Assembly (NCBI GenBank): GCA_030429205.1
Contig: JAUICZ010000001.1
Coordinates: 982,806 to 1,046,805 of the forward strand
Reading direction: 5' to 3'
DNA from: Bacteroidia bacterium
GTDB taxonomy: Bacteria; Bacteroidota; Bacteroidia; Chitinophagales; Chitinophagaceae
DNA: 64,000 nucleotides
The position numbers were made by a program, and so were the translations under genes. Shown in pieces: positions 45,224 through 54,954 of the stretch. Position 1 is the first letter of the stretch. Each line of letters opens with the position of its first letter. The notes beneath the pieces were generated by a model, which saw only the letters and a list, made by a program, of their open reading frames with translations, was not told where the DNA came from and searched no databases.

Positions 45224-45421
45224 AGTAAGTAAATTGTTTGATTAATGCCTACTCTTGTTCGGATTTTCGGCATAGTCCGAGATTTAGGGGTAGGTGTTGC
45301 TAAATCCAAAATGAAATTCGCTTTTAGTATCAACAGTAGCTAACACCCTTTTATAACTGGTAAGTATATCAAATAACTGGTACTGTCAGTTAATATCTGT
45401 TATGCTGATAGTTTTACATAA

Positions 45422-45454
45422 ACAATAAAGCCCCGCAATGCGGGGCTTTATTGT
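45422..45454 (-). terminator. groEL terminator
   Basis: A 15-bp perfect stem around CCCCGC/GCGGGG with a 3-nt loop; the A/T-rich arms let it work on both strands. It starts 22 bp after the groEL stop. Confidence 0.85.
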
Positions 45455-45475
45455 TATATCGAGTAATTAATTTAA

Positions 45476-47116
45476 TTACATCATACCCGGCATACCGCCC
45501 GGCATACCACCACCGTGGCTGTGTCCTGCATCCTCAGGCTCTGGATTGTCAGCTATCACACACTCTGTAGTTAGTAACATACTAGCGATAGATGCTGCAT
45601 TCTCAAGCGCTACACGAGTAACTTTCGTTGGGTCGATAACTCCTGCAGCCATCATGTTCTCATATACTTCTGTACGAGCGTTGAAGCCAAAGTCTGCTTT
45701 ACCTTCTTTCACTTTCTGTACTACGATAGAACCTTCGATACCCGCATTTCCAACTATTTGACGAAGTGGCTCTTCAAGAGAACGACGAACGATAGCTACA
45801 CCTGTAGTCTCGTCCGCGTTATCACCTTCTAATGTAGCGATAGACTCGATAGCACGGATAAGTGCGATACCGCCACCAGGTACGATACCTTCTTCAACAG
45901 CCGCGCGCGTTGCATGTAGTGCGTCGTCTACTCTGTCTTTCTTCTCTTTCATCTCTACCTCTGTAGAAGCACCTACATATAATACAGCAACACCACCGCT
46001 TAGCTTAGCTAAACGCTCTTGTAATTTCTCTTTATCGTAATCGCTGGTTGTAGTTTCTATTTGCGCTTTGATCTGGTTAACGCGAGCATCGATGTTCTCT
46101 TTCTCACCTTTACCACCAACAACTGTTGTGTTGTCTTTATCGATAGTTACGCTTTCTGCCTGACCAAGTTGCTCGATAGTTGCGTTCTCAAGTTTGTAAC
46201 CTTGCTCTTCGCTAATTACAGTACCACCTGTAAGTACAGCGATATCCTGTAGCATTTCTTTACGACGGTCTCCAAAACCTGGAGCTTTAACAGCAGCGAT
46301 CTTTAATGAACCACGTAGTTTGTTTACTACTAGTGTAGCCAGAGCTTCACCGTCTACATCTTCAGCAATGATCAATAGCGGACGTCCGCCTTGTACAGTG
46401 CTTTCCAGTAGAGGAAGAATATCCTTCATTGTGCTGATCTTCTTATCGTAGATCAGGATGTAAGGGTTATCCAACTCTGTTTGCATTTTCTCTGTGTCAG
46501 TAACAAAGTATGGGCTTAAGTAACCACGGTCAAACTGCATACCTTCAACAACGTCTACCGTTGTTTCTGTACCTTTTGCTTCTTCTACAGTTATAACACC
46601 TTCGTTACCTACTTTCTCCATCGCTTGAGCGATCAACTTACCGATTTCGTTATCGTTGTTTGCAGAGATAGTTGCAACTTGTTCAATTTTTTGGTTGTCG
46701 TTACCTACTTTCTCAGATTGAGATTTAAGGTTTTCAACTACAGTGTTTACTGCTTTGTCAATACCGCGTTTGATGTCCATTGGGTTAGCCCCCGCTGCAA
46801 CATTTTTCAAACCTTCGGTAATGATAGACTGAGCTAAAACCGTTGCAGTAGTAGTACCGTCACCGGCAACATCTGCAGTTTTAGAGGCTACTTCTTTCAC
46901 CATTTGAGCACCCATGTTCTCGATCGCATCTTCCAGCTCAATTTCCTTAGCTACACTAACACCGTCTTTAGTTACAGATGGTGCACCAAACTTTCTGTCA
47001 ATAACTACGTTACGACCCTTTGGGCCTAATGTAACTTTCACTGCATTTGCTAATGCATCCACACCCGCTTTCATTTTATTGCGAGCCTCTGTATTAAAAA
47101 ACAATTGTTTCGACAT
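45476..47116 (-). CDS. groEL: Chaperonin GroEL
   Basis: ATP-driven folding chaperonin (Hsp60), forming a double heptamer with GroES. Protein of 546 aa. It shows [17 protein letters not shown], the ATP-site [39 protein letters not shown] and ends in the flexible Gly-Met tail [12 protein letters not shown]. Fully standard. groES lies 48 bp upstream on the same strand, the normal operon order. A strong terminator follows. Confidence 0.98.
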   Translation of the reverse strand: MSKQLFFNTEARNKMKAGVDALANAVKVTLGPKGRNVVIDRKFGAPSVTKDGVSVAKEIELEDAIENMGAQMVKEVASKTADVAGDGTTTATVLAQSIITEGLKNVAAGANPMDIKRGIDKAVNTVVENLKSQSEKVGNDNQKIEQVATISANNDNEIGKLIAQAMEKVGNEGVITVEEAKGTETTVDVVEGMQFDRGYLSPYFVTDTEKMQTELDNPYILIYDKKISTMKDILPLLESTVQGGRPLLIIAEDVDGEALATLVVNKLRGSLKIAAVKAPGFGDRRKEMLQDIAVLTGGTVISEEQGYKLENATIEQLGQAESVTIDKDNTTVVGGKGEKENIDARVNQIKAQIETTTSDYDKEKLQERLAKLSGGVAVLYVGASTEVEMKEKKDRVDDALHATRAAVEEGIVPGGGIALIRAIESIATLEGDNADETTGVAIVRRSLEEPLRQIVGNAGIEGSIVVQKVKEGKADFGFNARTEVYENMMAAGVIDPTKVTRVALENAASIASMLLTTECVIADNPEPEDAGHSHGGGMPGGMPGMM

Positions 47117-47164
47117 GATATATTTATTTTTTTATCAGTTTAAGTAAAATGTTTTCAAAAAAGC

Positions 47165-47446
47165 TTAGACTACTGCCAGGATATCGCTTTCGCGCATGAT
47201 CAGGTAGTCGTTACCTTCTAAAGAAAGCTCTGTGCCAGAGTATTTACCGTAAAGAACTGTGTCGCCCTCTTTAACCGTCATTGGTTCATCTTTTTTACCC
47301 GGTCCTGCAGCTATCACTACACCACGTTGTGGCTTTTCTTTAGCAGAATCGGGGATGATGATCCCGCTTGCAGTTTTCTCTTCAGCTTCAGCAGGCTGCA
47401 CAATCACCCTGTCGTGTAGGGGAGTGATGTTTACGTTCTTAGACAT
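47165..47446 (-). CDS. groES: Co-chaperonin GroES
   Basis: Lid of the GroEL chamber. Protein of 93 aa with [19 protein letters not shown] and the mobile-loop/beta-barrel motifs [16 protein letters not shown] and [14 protein letters not shown]. Normal length. First gene of the groES-groEL operon. No CIRCE element (TTAGCACTC-N9-GAGTGCTAA) was found upstream, so HrcA control at a standard site is not supported. Two GCATAT-type palindromes lie in the divergent interval shared with the peroxiredoxin gene. Confidence 0.97.
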   Translation of the reverse strand: MSKNVNITPLHDRVIVQPAEAEEKTASGIIIPDSAKEKPQRGVVIAAGPGKKDEPMTVKEGDTVLYGKYSGTELSLEGNDYLIMRESDILAVV

Positions 47447-47493
47447 GATTCTTTATAATTTTTAGTGTTAATAATATTTATGTACTTTCATAA

Positions 47494-47506
47494 GCATATT
47501 ATATGC
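47494..47506. promoter_or_regulatory. Palindrome GCATAT-T-ATATGC near groES
   Basis: Perfect 6-bp inverted repeat with a 1-nt centre, 48 bp upstream of the groES start. A second, GCATATATGC (47594-47603), lies closer to the peroxiredoxin promoter. Candidate operators for a shared stress regulator; inference. Confidence 0.35.
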
Positions 47507-47620
47507 CACTAGGCAGTGCAGCGGCAAATTTGCGACATTTTTTCAGTTTTTGGTAAATACCCTTGATTTATTGGGTTTTCGGCCAGTCAAAATTGCATAT
47601 ATGCATATTGATATTATCAT

Positions 47621-47651
47621 TTTGACAGCATGGCTACATCATTTACATTTG
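47621..47651 (+). promoter_or_regulatory. Consensus promoter of the peroxiredoxin gene
   Basis: TTTG (47621-47624), 19-nt spacer, TACATTTG (47644-47651): exact Bacteroidota -33/-7 match, 16 bp before the start codon. Confidence 0.65.
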
Positions 47652-47667
47652 TTTCAAAACAAGAACT

Positions 47668-48138
47668 ATGGCTATTGAAAAAGGACAAAAGGCACCCGAT
47701 TTTACATTATTTGACAGCGATAAGAACGAAGTGTCTTTATCTGCATTAAAAGGCAATAATGTTGTATTGTTATTCTACCCATTAGCGTTTACAGGCACAT
47801 GTACAAAAGAGGTGTGTATGGTGCGCGATAGTATGGCGCAGTACAATAATGCAAATGCTAAGGTATTGGGTATTTCTATCGATAATGTATTTATACAGGA
47901 CAAGTTCAAAAAAGAGCATGAACTACAGTTTCCGTTATTGAGCGATTTCAATAAAACTACTATCAAAGACTATGGCATTGTACACGATACGTTTGCCTTT
48001 GGTATGAAAGAAGTAGGTAAGCGCTCTGCTTTTGTACTGGATAAAGAAGGTGTGGTACAGTATGCAGAGGTTTTAGATGTACCATCTGAATTGCCAAACT
48101 TCGATGCGATTCAGGAAACACTAAATTCATTGAACTAA
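47668..48138 (+). CDS. Peroxiredoxin, PrxQ/BCP type
   Basis: Thiol peroxidase of 156 aa that reduces H2O2 and organic peroxides. Cys45 in PLAFTGTCTKEVC is the peroxidatic residue and Cys50, five positions on, is the likely resolving Cys of the atypical two-Cys PrxQ class. The segment AFTGTC replaces the usual PxxxTPGC (no Pro-Gly before Cys), a modest variation. Arg (in MVRDS) completes the active site. Divergent from groES, with its own consensus promoter and a terminator shared with the convergent gene. Confidence 0.9.
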   Translation: MAIEKGQKAPDFTLFDSDKNEVSLSALKGNNVVLLFYPLAFTGTCTKEVCMVRDSMAQYNNANAKVLGISIDNVFIQDKFKKEHELQFPLLSDFNKTTIKDYGIVHDTFAFGMKEVGKRSAFVLDKEGVVQYAEVLDVPSELPNFDAIQETLNSLN

Positions 48139-48158
48139 GTGTGAATATGAATAATAAT

Positions 48159-48187
48159 AGAAAAGCCAACGTTTAGTTGGCTTTTCT
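48159..48187. terminator. Bidirectional terminator after the peroxiredoxin gene
   Basis: A 12-bp stem (AGAAAAGCCAAC/GTTGGCTTTTCT) with a 5-nt loop. The stop codon of the convergent gene lies on its right arm. Confidence 0.8.
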
Positions 48188-48794
48188 ATTTAAAGAAGCT
48201 AAAGGAGTCTATAACTTTGCTTTTCTTAATATTTGCAAACTTTTGTTGGTAGTCTAGTTTTCGTTTGGACGTAGAAGGAGTACCTATTAACTCTATGGAG
48301 GTTTTGCTTGTTCTTATAGATTTTACTCCACCTGTATTTTTATTATTGATTAGCACACCCGGTGAAACTAGTTGACTAATATTATTGCAAACAGTTATTG
48401 TAGCACTATCATTAATAAACATTGTGGAGCATTTTTGATTGCGTTCAGTTTTTACCGGGCTTATAGGCTCTATGTTCGCATACTTCCCTTCATTCACAAA
48501 TAATCCTATTTGAGATTTCCTGTCTATTATAATATGCTCGTTTTGAGGGTGTTTTTTTAATTCTGAAAAATTAGTTGGTATTTCAGCGCTAAAAGAATCC
48601 TCAATACCAACAATTTCAATAAAGTTAGAGTCAACCCATACGTTATATACAATGTTTAGATGTACAGGTAAAAAACCACCTACAGCAGTTGGACCATATT
48701 GTACTTTGTATCTGGCAAAAGCGCTTTGAGCATTTGCGTTGTTAAAATTTAGTATTAGAATGCAAGAGAGTATAGTAAGGTAAATGTGTTTCAT
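48186..48794 (-). CDS. Hypothetical secreted protein
   Basis: Protein of 202 aa with a signal peptide (cleavage near NANAQS). The mature part is strand-rich with VYNVWVDSNFIEIVGIEDSF and a Lys/Ser-rich C-terminus (TSKRKLDYQQKFANIKKSK). No T9SS domain, no lipobox, no family recognised. It lies 36 bp from the ppx gene on the same strand but is probably not functionally linked. Confidence 0.65.
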   Translation of the reverse strand: MKHIYLTILSCILILNFNNANAQSAFARYKVQYGPTAVGGFLPVHLNIVYNVWVDSNFIEIVGIEDSFSAEIPTNFSELKKHPQNEHIIIDRKSQIGLFVNEGKYANIEPISPVKTERNQKCSTMFINDSATITVCNNISQLVSPGVLINNKNTGGVKSIRTSKTSIELIGTPSTSKRKLDYQQKFANIKKSKVIDSFSFFK

Positions 48795-48830
48795 GTTATA
48801 AGTGGTATAAGGTAATGGCTAATGCTGATG

Positions 48831-49724
48831 TCAACCTTTTTTTGTTTCGTTTAATTTGGCGTACTGCATTTTAATCAAGCCGTCTGCCAACCCTATTTTT
48901 GGTACATATATACGTGGCGCTCCTGCCCATTTCATGATTGAGCTGTATATCTGCAATGCAGGCACAATAACATCAGCCCTGTCTCTTCTAAAGCTATATA
49001 TATGCATACGCTCTTCTAAAGTGTATGAGCTTAGTTCTTTCAGGTAGTCCTTCAGCAGGTCCAGAGTTAGCGCCCGACCTTCTTTACGTTTTGATATGGA
49101 GAATGTTTTGTTGATATTACCGCCGGTACCAATAGCCTCAAGTGGTTGATGTTTTTTTGTGGCTTCTTTTATCATGAGCCTCATTTCGTCCCACTGCTTA
49201 TCACTTACTTCATTATTTAATAAGCGAATTGTACCTACGTTGAAAGAATGCTTGAACTTTGTTTTCCCTTTAGCAAACAAGGTGACTTCAGTGCTACCTC
49301 CGCCAACATCTATATACAGGTAAGATTTTTCTTCATTCAGGTTGTCTGCAATATGGGTTTCGTATAGTATTGTAGCTTCTTGCATACCGGTAATTATGTT
49401 GATCTTTATACCGGTTTCTGCCTTTATTTGTTTCATTATTTCTTTGCCATTATCTGCATCACGCATGGCAGATGTAGCACAGGCCTGTAAGCCTTCTACA
49501 TCGTAGATGTCCATCAGTAGTTTGTATATCTTGATGGTATCTACAAGCTTTTTTCTTCTTTCTTCTGAAATATAGCCTTTAGAGAAAACATCAAAACCTA
49601 AACGTAAAGGTATACGTAACAGCGTGAGTTTAGTGTAATCAACAGTGCCGTCTTTATATTCTTTCGCTTCCTCTATTAATAGCCTTGCGGCGTTAGACCC
49701 TATGTCAATAGCTGCTAGTATCAA
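48831..49724 (-). CDS. Ppx/GppA-type phosphatase
   Basis: Exopolyphosphatase/pppGpp phosphatase family, ASKHA fold. Protein of 297 aa, the short form with only the two ATPase-like subdomains and no C-terminal HD part. It shows AIDIGSNAARLLI (phosphate 1), YIDVGGGSTEVTLF (phosphate 2) and AIGTGGNINK (adenosine-like loop). It hydrolyses polyphosphate ends or the 5' phosphate of pppGpp. It starts 1 bp after the ppk1 stop, so synthesis and breakdown of polyphosphate are coupled. Confidence 0.9.
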   Translation of the reverse strand: MILAAIDIGSNAARLLIEEAKEYKDGTVDYTKLTLLRIPLRLGFDVFSKGYISEERRKKLVDTIKIYKLLMDIYDVEGLQACATSAMRDADNGKEIMKQIKAETGIKINIITGMQEATILYETHIADNLNEEKSYLYIDVGGGSTEVTLFAKGKTKFKHSFNVGTIRLLNNEVSDKQWDEMRLMIKEATKKHQPLEAIGTGGNINKTFSISKRKEGRALTLDLLKDYLKELSSYTLEERMHIYSFRRDRADVIVPALQIYSSIMKWAGAPRIYVPKIGLADGLIKMQYAKLNETKKG

Positions 49725-49725
49725 A

Positions 49726-51795
49726 CTAATGTTGTTTGTTATACAGGTATTCGTATATTTTTTCCTGAGCTCTCACTATTTCATCGTTCTCATCTCTTTG
49801 AACATAAATGTTCTTTTGCTCATTATCTAATATACGAGCTTTTACATTTCCTGATAACTGAATATTTAAGATGTTGATAAGTTCTTCTTTAATGTCATTA
49901 TCCAGTATAGGGCATGCCGCTTCTACCCGATGGTCCAGGTTACGTACCATCCAGTCGGCAGATGAAATGTAAACTTTCGGATCGCCTCCGTTATGGAAGA
50001 CAAATACACGTGCGTGCTCCAGGTATGCATCTACAATACTAATTGCTTGTATAGGTTTTTTAAATGCCTTTTGCTCTGTATACGCGCAACAGTTACTTCT
50101 AATTATTAGTCTTACATCTACACCAACTTTTGCTGCTTCATACAGTTTTGCAATAAGTGGCTCATCAACTAAGCTGTTGAGCTTAACCGTTATTTGCGCC
50201 TCTTTTTTGTTTTTATGCGCATTTATTTCGTTGTCAATGTACTGTATAAAGTAGTCGCGCATATTAGTTGGCGATACAGGTAATGTTTTACATTTGGCAA
50301 GTATACTCAGGTCTGGCTTATCAGACTCCAGTAAAGAGAATATATGGTTTACATCCATAATTATCTTTTTATTGGTAGTCAGCAGGCAGTGGTCTCCGTA
50401 TACTTTTGCAGTACTCTCGTTAAAATTACCGGTAGAAAGAAATGCATATTGTTTTGTACGTCTGAACTCTTTCTTTTTAATGATGCACAACTTGGCATGT
50501 ACTTTCATGTTGGGTACGCCAAGTACAACCTTAACCCCTTCTTCTTCAAGCTTCTCTTTCCAATACAAGTTATTCTCTTCGTCAAATCTGGCCCTTAGTT
50601 CCAGTGCTACAGTCACAGTTTTGCCGTTGCGTACCGCGTTAACCAGCGCGTTCACAATTTTTGATTCGCGTGCCAAACGGTAAGCTGTAATTTTTATGCT
50701 TTCTACAAACGGGTCTATCGCTGCTTCTCTTAAAAGATCTATTATCGGATCAAAAGAATGGTAAGGAAAGTTGAGCATCACATCCTTTTTCTCCATTACC
50801 TCCATGATGCGGCATGGTTGCTTAAGCTCTGGATGAACAAATGGTTTTGGACGAGGTTGAATGTCGTCAAACACAGATGTTGGGAAATCCATAAAATCTT
50901 TAAAGTTATGGATGCGTCCACCTGGTATCAGGTTGTCTTTCTTAGAAAGGTCTAAACGTTTGATGAGATAGTCTAGAATATTTGCATCAATATTTCTATC
51001 GAACACAAAACGTGTTGCTCTGCCTTTTTTTCTGTTTTTTAAACCCTCTTCCAGTTCTGCAATAATATTGGTGTTTTCGTCATTATCTATTTCCAGTTCT
51101 GCATCGCGCGTTACCTTAATAATATGGCCTAAAAATCTATTGAACCCAAACGGAGCAAAGAGGTTGGGGAGGTTAAAACGAATTATATCTTCTAGTAGAA
51201 TAATATCGTGTACCCCTTCTTCTGACGGCAGAATTACAAAGCGTGGAAGTACTTTTGTAGGGATCTCTATCATTGCATAACGGTGTAGCATGGGGTTGTT
51301 AGTGTTACCCAGTACACAAGCAAGATAAATAGACTTATCTCTAAGCAAAGGAGAGTCGGGGATACTTTCGATCATCAAAGGGATGATCTGTGTGCGTACC
51401 TTGTCGTTGAAGTAAGAAGTGACAAACTCTTTTTGCTCTTTACTGAGCTGTCTTTCTGTCTTTATGAAGATGTTCTTCTTCTGCATTTCTGCAATTACTT
51501 CTGCGAAAGCCTCATCAAAAACAGTTTGCTGGTAAATGGCAATCTGCTGAATCTCACTCAGTATTTTTTGTGGGTTTTGCTCCAGGTGTACTCTTGCGGC
51601 TTTACCCAAACGTACCATTCGGCTTAGGGTTGCAACACGTACTCTGAAGAACTCGTCCAGGTTATTAGAGAATATCCCGAGAAAGCGCAACCTGTCGTAT
51701 ATGTAGTTTGCAGGGTCTTTTGCCTCCTGCAGTACACGTGCATTGAATGATAGCCAGCTAATGTCTCTTGCAATGGTCCGTTTACTTGATTTCAC
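49726..51795 (-). CDS. ppk1: Polyphosphate kinase 1
   Basis: Makes polyphosphate from ATP reversibly. Protein of 689 aa, standard length. N-domain start WLSFNARVLQEAKDP, the middle HSFDPIIDLLREAAIDP, the catalytic His in NMKVHAKLCIIKKK (autophosphorylated) and the second His in MVRNLDHRVEAACPI are in place. The C-terminal phospholipase-D-like domain is complete. The ppx gene follows directly. A TAnnTTTG box lies 28 bp upstream. Confidence 0.95.
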   Translation of the reverse strand: MKSSKRTIARDISWLSFNARVLQEAKDPANYIYDRLRFLGIFSNNLDEFFRVRVATLSRMVRLGKAARVHLEQNPQKILSEIQQIAIYQQTVFDEAFAEVIAEMQKKNIFIKTERQLSKEQKEFVTSYFNDKVRTQIIPLMIESIPDSPLLRDKSIYLACVLGNTNNPMLHRYAMIEIPTKVLPRFVILPSEEGVHDIILLEDIIRFNLPNLFAPFGFNRFLGHIIKVTRDAELEIDNDENTNIIAELEEGLKNRKKGRATRFVFDRNIDANILDYLIKRLDLSKKDNLIPGGRIHNFKDFMDFPTSVFDDIQPRPKPFVHPELKQPCRIMEVMEKKDVMLNFPYHSFDPIIDLLREAAIDPFVESIKITAYRLARESKIVNALVNAVRNGKTVTVALELRARFDEENNLYWKEKLEEEGVKVVLGVPNMKVHAKLCIIKKKEFRRTKQYAFLSTGNFNESTAKVYGDHCLLTTNKKIIMDVNHIFSLLESDKPDLSILAKCKTLPVSPTNMRDYFIQYIDNEINAHKNKKEAQITVKLNSLVDEPLIAKLYEAAKVGVDVRLIIRSNCCAYTEQKAFKKPIQAISIVDAYLEHARVFVFHNGGDPKVYISSADWMVRNLDHRVEAACPILDNDIKEELINILNIQLSGNVKARILDNEQKNIYVQRDENDEIVRAQEKIYEYLYNKQH

Positions 51796-51822
51796 TAATT
51801 CCTGTTTTTATTCAACAATGCA

Positions 51823-51830
51823 CAAATCTA
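51823..51830 (-). promoter_or_regulatory. Putative -7 box of ppk1-ppx
   Basis: TAGATTTG on the minus strand, 27 bp before the ppk1 start, fits TAnnTTTG. Confidence 0.45.
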
Positions 51831-51880
51831 ATAGCTACAAAGGCTGTAGCATTACATTCTAAGATACAAAAACAGTTAAT

Positions 51881-52372
51881 TTACAATTTCTTAATCTGGT
51901 CGATGATGTTGCTGGTAGAGTATCCTTCAACAAAAGGAATGACTTCAACGGTGCCTCCGTTACTTTGTACAAAATCCGCACCTACAATGTTATCGATAGT
52001 ATAGTCACCCCCTTTTACTAAAACATCAGGGCAGACTGTTTTAATAAGGTTTTCGGGAGTGTCTTCTTCAAACAAACAAACGGCATCAACACATAATAAT
52101 GATGCCAGTTGAAATAGCCTGTCTTGCTCGTGATTAACAGGTCTCTCTTCGCCTTTCAACCTGTTTACAGAGCTATCAGAATTCAAACCAACAATAAGGA
52201 TATTCCCTAATTCAGCAGCTTGCGCCAATAGCTGTAAATGTCCCTGATGTAGTATGTCAAAACACCCGTTGGTGAACACAACCTTTTTGCCAAGATGATG
52301 CCATGCGCTGGTTTTGCGCTTTAATTCTGATTGGTCAAGTATTTTTTCTTTTATCCAGTCTAGCTTAGGCAT
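51881..52372 (-). CDS. rfaE2: D-glycero-beta-D-manno-heptose 1-phosphate adenylyltransferase
   Basis: Activates heptose-1-phosphate to ADP-heptose for lipopolysaccharide inner core. Protein of 163 aa from [10 protein letters not shown]. It has the nucleotidyltransferase motif [20 protein letters not shown] (HxGH), [18 protein letters not shown] and [16 protein letters not shown]. It is the stand-alone second half of HldE (RfaE). The start overlaps the stop of the upstream membrane-protein gene by 8 bp; a longer frame exists but reads into that gene. Confidence 0.92.
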   Translation of the reverse strand: MPKLDWIKEKILDQSELKRKTSAWHHLGKKVVFTNGCFDILHQGHLQLLAQAAELGNILIVGLNSDSSVNRLKGEERPVNHEQDRLFQLASLLCVDAVCLFEEDTPENLIKTVCPDVLVKGGDYTIDNIVGADFVQSNGGTVEVIPFVEGYSTSNIIDQIKKL

Positions 52373-53366
52373 CTGCTTTTTTTCTGTTGTTGTAGATTGG
52401 TAGGAGTATGATTGAGATAACACCAAATATTACTACTACACCGGTTTGTACGGTCCACGATACCCAGCCAAAAGCCAGCCCGTAGGCTTGTGCAATACCG
52501 TAAGAAGAAAGTATCTGACCGACAAGTAAAGGGTAAGCCCCAATACCGCCTTGAGTAGCGATCATACCTATACTACCAAAAATAAGCACCACTAATGCGC
52601 ATAACCCTGATAGGTGTTCCAGTTGAGACATGCTCCAGAATCCCATATAAACCAGAAACCAGTACGATGCCCATATCAGCGCTGTGTACAGTAAGAACTT
52701 GCCTCGCTTCTTTAGTTTAAATATAGACTTTACGCCATCCCCTAAACCGGTAAAAAATTGCCCTACTTTAGTATGCTTAATACGCTTTAACAGCAAGAAA
52801 AAGGCTATGAGCCCTACAGCAAATACTACTACCAATATTTGAAAGTAAATAGATGTGAGTACACCTTTAGCATCGCTGGACATTTCTCCAAATAGTTGAC
52901 CAGCATAATTACCTATAATATCAGCCTGTAGCACAAAAGCTGACACCGTAATTAATATAAGACATACAACGTCAAACGCACGCTCGGCAACAATCGTACC
53001 TATCATTTTATCTGCGGGCACCTTCTCATATCGTGCTAAAACAGTACACTTAGCTACTTCTCCTGCTCTTGGTATGACCAGATTGCCTATGTACCCTATC
53101 ATTACAGAGAATACAGTATTGGTAGTAGAGGCTTTAACATCAACCTCTTCCAGTAAAAGCTTCCACCTTACAGCACGGAAATAATGTGATAAGAAACCTA
53201 CAAGAAAAATAGGAATCAGTAACCAAAGACGAACGCCTTTAATTGCTGCCATCATGCTATCCTTGTCCTCATCAGATAATTGATTGGACATGTAAATAAT
53301 AATGGCAATGCCCAGCCCAAGGAAGATGATATACTGCAATGCCGTGAGCAGGACTTTTTTACTCAT
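52365..53366 (-). CDS. Lysylphosphatidylglycerol-synthase-type TM (UPF0104) protein
   Basis: Protein of 333 aa with about eight TM segments and the family motifs [54 protein letters not shown] and [13 protein letters not shown]. The group includes the flippase-like domain of MprF and AglD-like proteins; none of the soluble synthetase domain is present. Role unknown, possibly lipid or lipid-linked sugar transfer. It sits between panD (9-bp gap) and rfaE2 (8-bp overlap), the rfaE2 link pointing to the envelope. Confidence 0.85.
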   Translation of the reverse strand: MSKKVLLTALQYIIFLGLGIAIIIYMSNQLSDEDKDSMMAAIKGVRLWLLIPIFLVGFLSHYFRAVRWKLLLEEVDVKASTTNTVFSVMIGYIGNLVIPRAGEVAKCTVLARYEKVPADKMIGTIVAERAFDVVCLILITVSAFVLQADIIGNYAGQLFGEMSSDAKGVLTSIYFQILVVVFAVGLIAFFLLLKRIKHTKVGQFFTGLGDGVKSIFKLKKRGKFLLYTALIWASYWFLVYMGFWSMSQLEHLSGLCALVVLIFGSIGMIATQGGIGAYPLLVGQILSSYGIAQAYGLAFGWVSWTVQTGVVVIFGVISIILLPIYNNRKKADA

Positions 53367-53375
53367 AAAACGGTT

Positions 53376-53720
53376 TTATAGTTTGTTGTTTTCGTTAGGG
53401 AAAATAACTGTAGGCTCGTGTTTTTTCGCTTCTTCAATATCCATTGAAGCATATGATATCACGATAACGGTATCGCCAACAGATACTTTTCTGGAAGCCG
53501 GACCATTCATACAAATCATACCAGAGCCACGTGTGCCTTTGATCACATATGTTTCCAAACGTTCGCCATTTTCAATATCTAATACCTGAACCTTCTCGTG
53601 CTCCAGTAATCCGGCTGCATCCATCAGGTCTTCGTCAATAGTTATACTACCCATGTAATGCAGGTTAGCTTCTGTAACCTTTACACGGTGTATTTTCGAC
53701 TTCATTAATTCTATCTGCAT
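53376..53720 (-). CDS. panD: Aspartate 1-decarboxylase
   Basis: Makes beta-alanine for pantothenate. Protein of 114 aa. It self-cleaves at Gly24-Ser25 (in HYMGSITID) to form the pyruvoyl group; Lys9, Tyr22 and the [13 protein letters not shown] loop are present. Standard length. It heads the panD/flippase-like/rfaE2 run. Confidence 0.95.
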   Translation of the reverse strand: MQIELMKSKIHRVKVTEANLHYMGSITIDEDLMDAAGLLEHEKVQVLDIENGERLETYVIKGTRGSGMICMNGPASRKVSVGDTVIVISYASMDIEEAKKHEPTVIFPNENNKL

Positions 53721-53727
53721 AGCGCCG

Positions 53728-53735
53728 CAAAGGTA
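53728..53735 (-). promoter_or_regulatory. Putative -7 box of the panD operon
   Basis: TACCTTTG on the minus strand, only 7 bp before the panD ATG, fits TAnnTTTG and suggests a leaderless or nearly leaderless mRNA. Confidence 0.45.
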
Positions 53736-53843
53736 TACAAAATTGAAAAATGATTATGATTGAACTGAACTAAGTTAAATAATATAAACTTTACATATTA
53801 ACTGTGCTATTTTAGTTATTATCGTAGTGAAAATGCTACATAT

Positions 53844-54146
53844 ATGTCGAAAAACGAGAAAATACAGCTGATACATCCTGAGGGTAAGAATGCACCGCGC
53901 ATTAGTATGTACAATTATGAGATCTTCAGCGAGGCGATTATCCAAACACTGACAGCATACCAGCCACTGACATTGTCAGAAATAGCGGAATATGTAGGCG
54001 TTTATCTTGCAAAGAATAATATTGAGTTTAAAGGTTCTATTGAGTGGTTTACGGTTTCTGTAAAGCAACATCTTGAAGCGGAGCAGATAATTGATACCGC
54101 AATTGAAAAAGGACGGAAGATGCATCGCTTGTCTGATGCTATTTGA
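53844..54146 (+). CDS. Small conserved-looking helical protein, unknown
   Basis: Protein of 100 aa, soluble, no signal. Alternating helices and a compact central part (QPLTLSEIAEYVGVYLAKN, WFTVSVKQHLEAEQII) give a winged-helix-like look, and the C-terminus is basic (EKGRKMHRLSD). Bacteroidota have similar short proteins of unknown function, possibly the DUF6958 group (from memory). No operon partner; a terminator follows. Confidence 0.7.
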   Translation: MSKNEKIQLIHPEGKNAPRISMYNYEIFSEAIIQTLTAYQPLTLSEIAEYVGVYLAKNNIEFKGSIEWFTVSVKQHLEAEQIIDTAIEKGRKMHRLSDAI

Positions 54147-54166
54147 TAATACAGGTTGTAAATAAA

Positions 54167-54192
54167 AAAGGCGAGCCATATGGCTCGCCTTT
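54167..54192. terminator. Bidirectional terminator before rplI
   Basis: An 11-bp perfect stem (AAAGGCGAGCC/GGCTCGCCTTT) with a 4-nt loop between the convergent 53844 gene and rplI. Confidence 0.8.
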
Positions 54193-54211
54193 AAAATATA
54201 TTGTAAGTCAA

Positions 54212-54658
54212 TTACTCACCACTTACTTCAAACTCAATCTCGATCACATTCTCTTTACCGAAGTCTATTTGAGCCTGGTGTGTACCTGCTTCTTTAATAT
54301 CTTCCGGAATAGTGATACGACGACGATCGATCTCGTAACCTTTTTGCTCACGTATAGCACGTGCTAACTGAATAGAGGTAACAGATCCGAAGATCTTACC
54401 GCTAGTACCAACCTTAGCACCTATTTTAACAGGGCTTGCTTTAAGTACTTCAGTTACTTTAGCTATTTCAGCCATTAATTTGTCCTCGCGCTTTTGGATT
54501 TGCTTGCGACGCTCTTCTAACTCTTTCAAATTAGTTTGGCTGGCCTCAACTGCAAATTTTTGAGGTATTAGGTAGTTACGGGCATATCCCGGCTTAACTT
54601 CTACCAGCTCATGGGCTGCGCCCAGGTTGTCTACATCTTTAATTAATATAATTTGCAT
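54212..54658 (-). CDS. rplI: Ribosomal protein bL9
   Basis: Large-subunit protein of 148 aa with the N-terminal rRNA-binding domain (LIKDVDNLGAAHELVEVKPGYARNYLIP pattern), a long connecting helix (about 40-75) and a C-terminal domain. Standard length. Third gene of rpsF-rpsR-rplI; 10 bp after rpsR. Confidence 0.97.
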   Translation of the reverse strand: MQIILIKDVDNLGAAHELVEVKPGYARNYLIPQKFAVEASQTNLKELEERRKQIQKREDKLMAEIAKVTEVLKASPVKIGAKVGTSGKIFGSVTSIQLARAIREQKGYEIDRRRITIPEDIKEAGTHQAQIDFGKENVIEIEFEVSGE

Positions 54659-54668
54659 GATCAGTTTT

Positions 54669-54935
54669 TTACTTTAATAGATCTGTTACGTATGGTAAAA
54701 TAGCCATTTGACGAGCCTTTTTGATAGCTTGTGCTACTTTACGTTGATATTTTAGAGAGTTACCCGTAATACGGCGAGGTAACATTTTACCTTGTTCGTT
54801 AATGAATTTCTTCAAAAATTCAGCATCCTTGTAATCAATATACTTGATGCCCATTTTCTTGAAACGACAATATTTCTTAGGACGTTTTTCAACGCGTGTT
54901 GTTGTCAGGAATTTTATATCGTTTTGTCTAGCCAT
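54669..54935 (-). CDS. rpsR: Ribosomal protein bS18
   Basis: Small-subunit protein of 88 aa with the [28 protein letters not shown] core. Forms a heterodimer with bS6 and binds 16S rRNA. It carries the conserved basic stretch [18 protein letters not shown] near the N-terminus. 19 bp after rpsF. Confidence 0.97.
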   Translation of the reverse strand: MARQNDIKFLTTTRVEKRPKKYCRFKKMGIKYIDYKDAEFLKKFINEQGKMLPRRITGNSLKYQRKVAQAIKKARQMAILPYVTDLLK

Positions 54936-54954
54936 TTTGTACTTTTTTTAAGGT

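Noticed and set aside
47447-47667. CIRCE element before groES
   Set aside because: No TTAGCACTC-N9-GAGTGCTAA or close match found.
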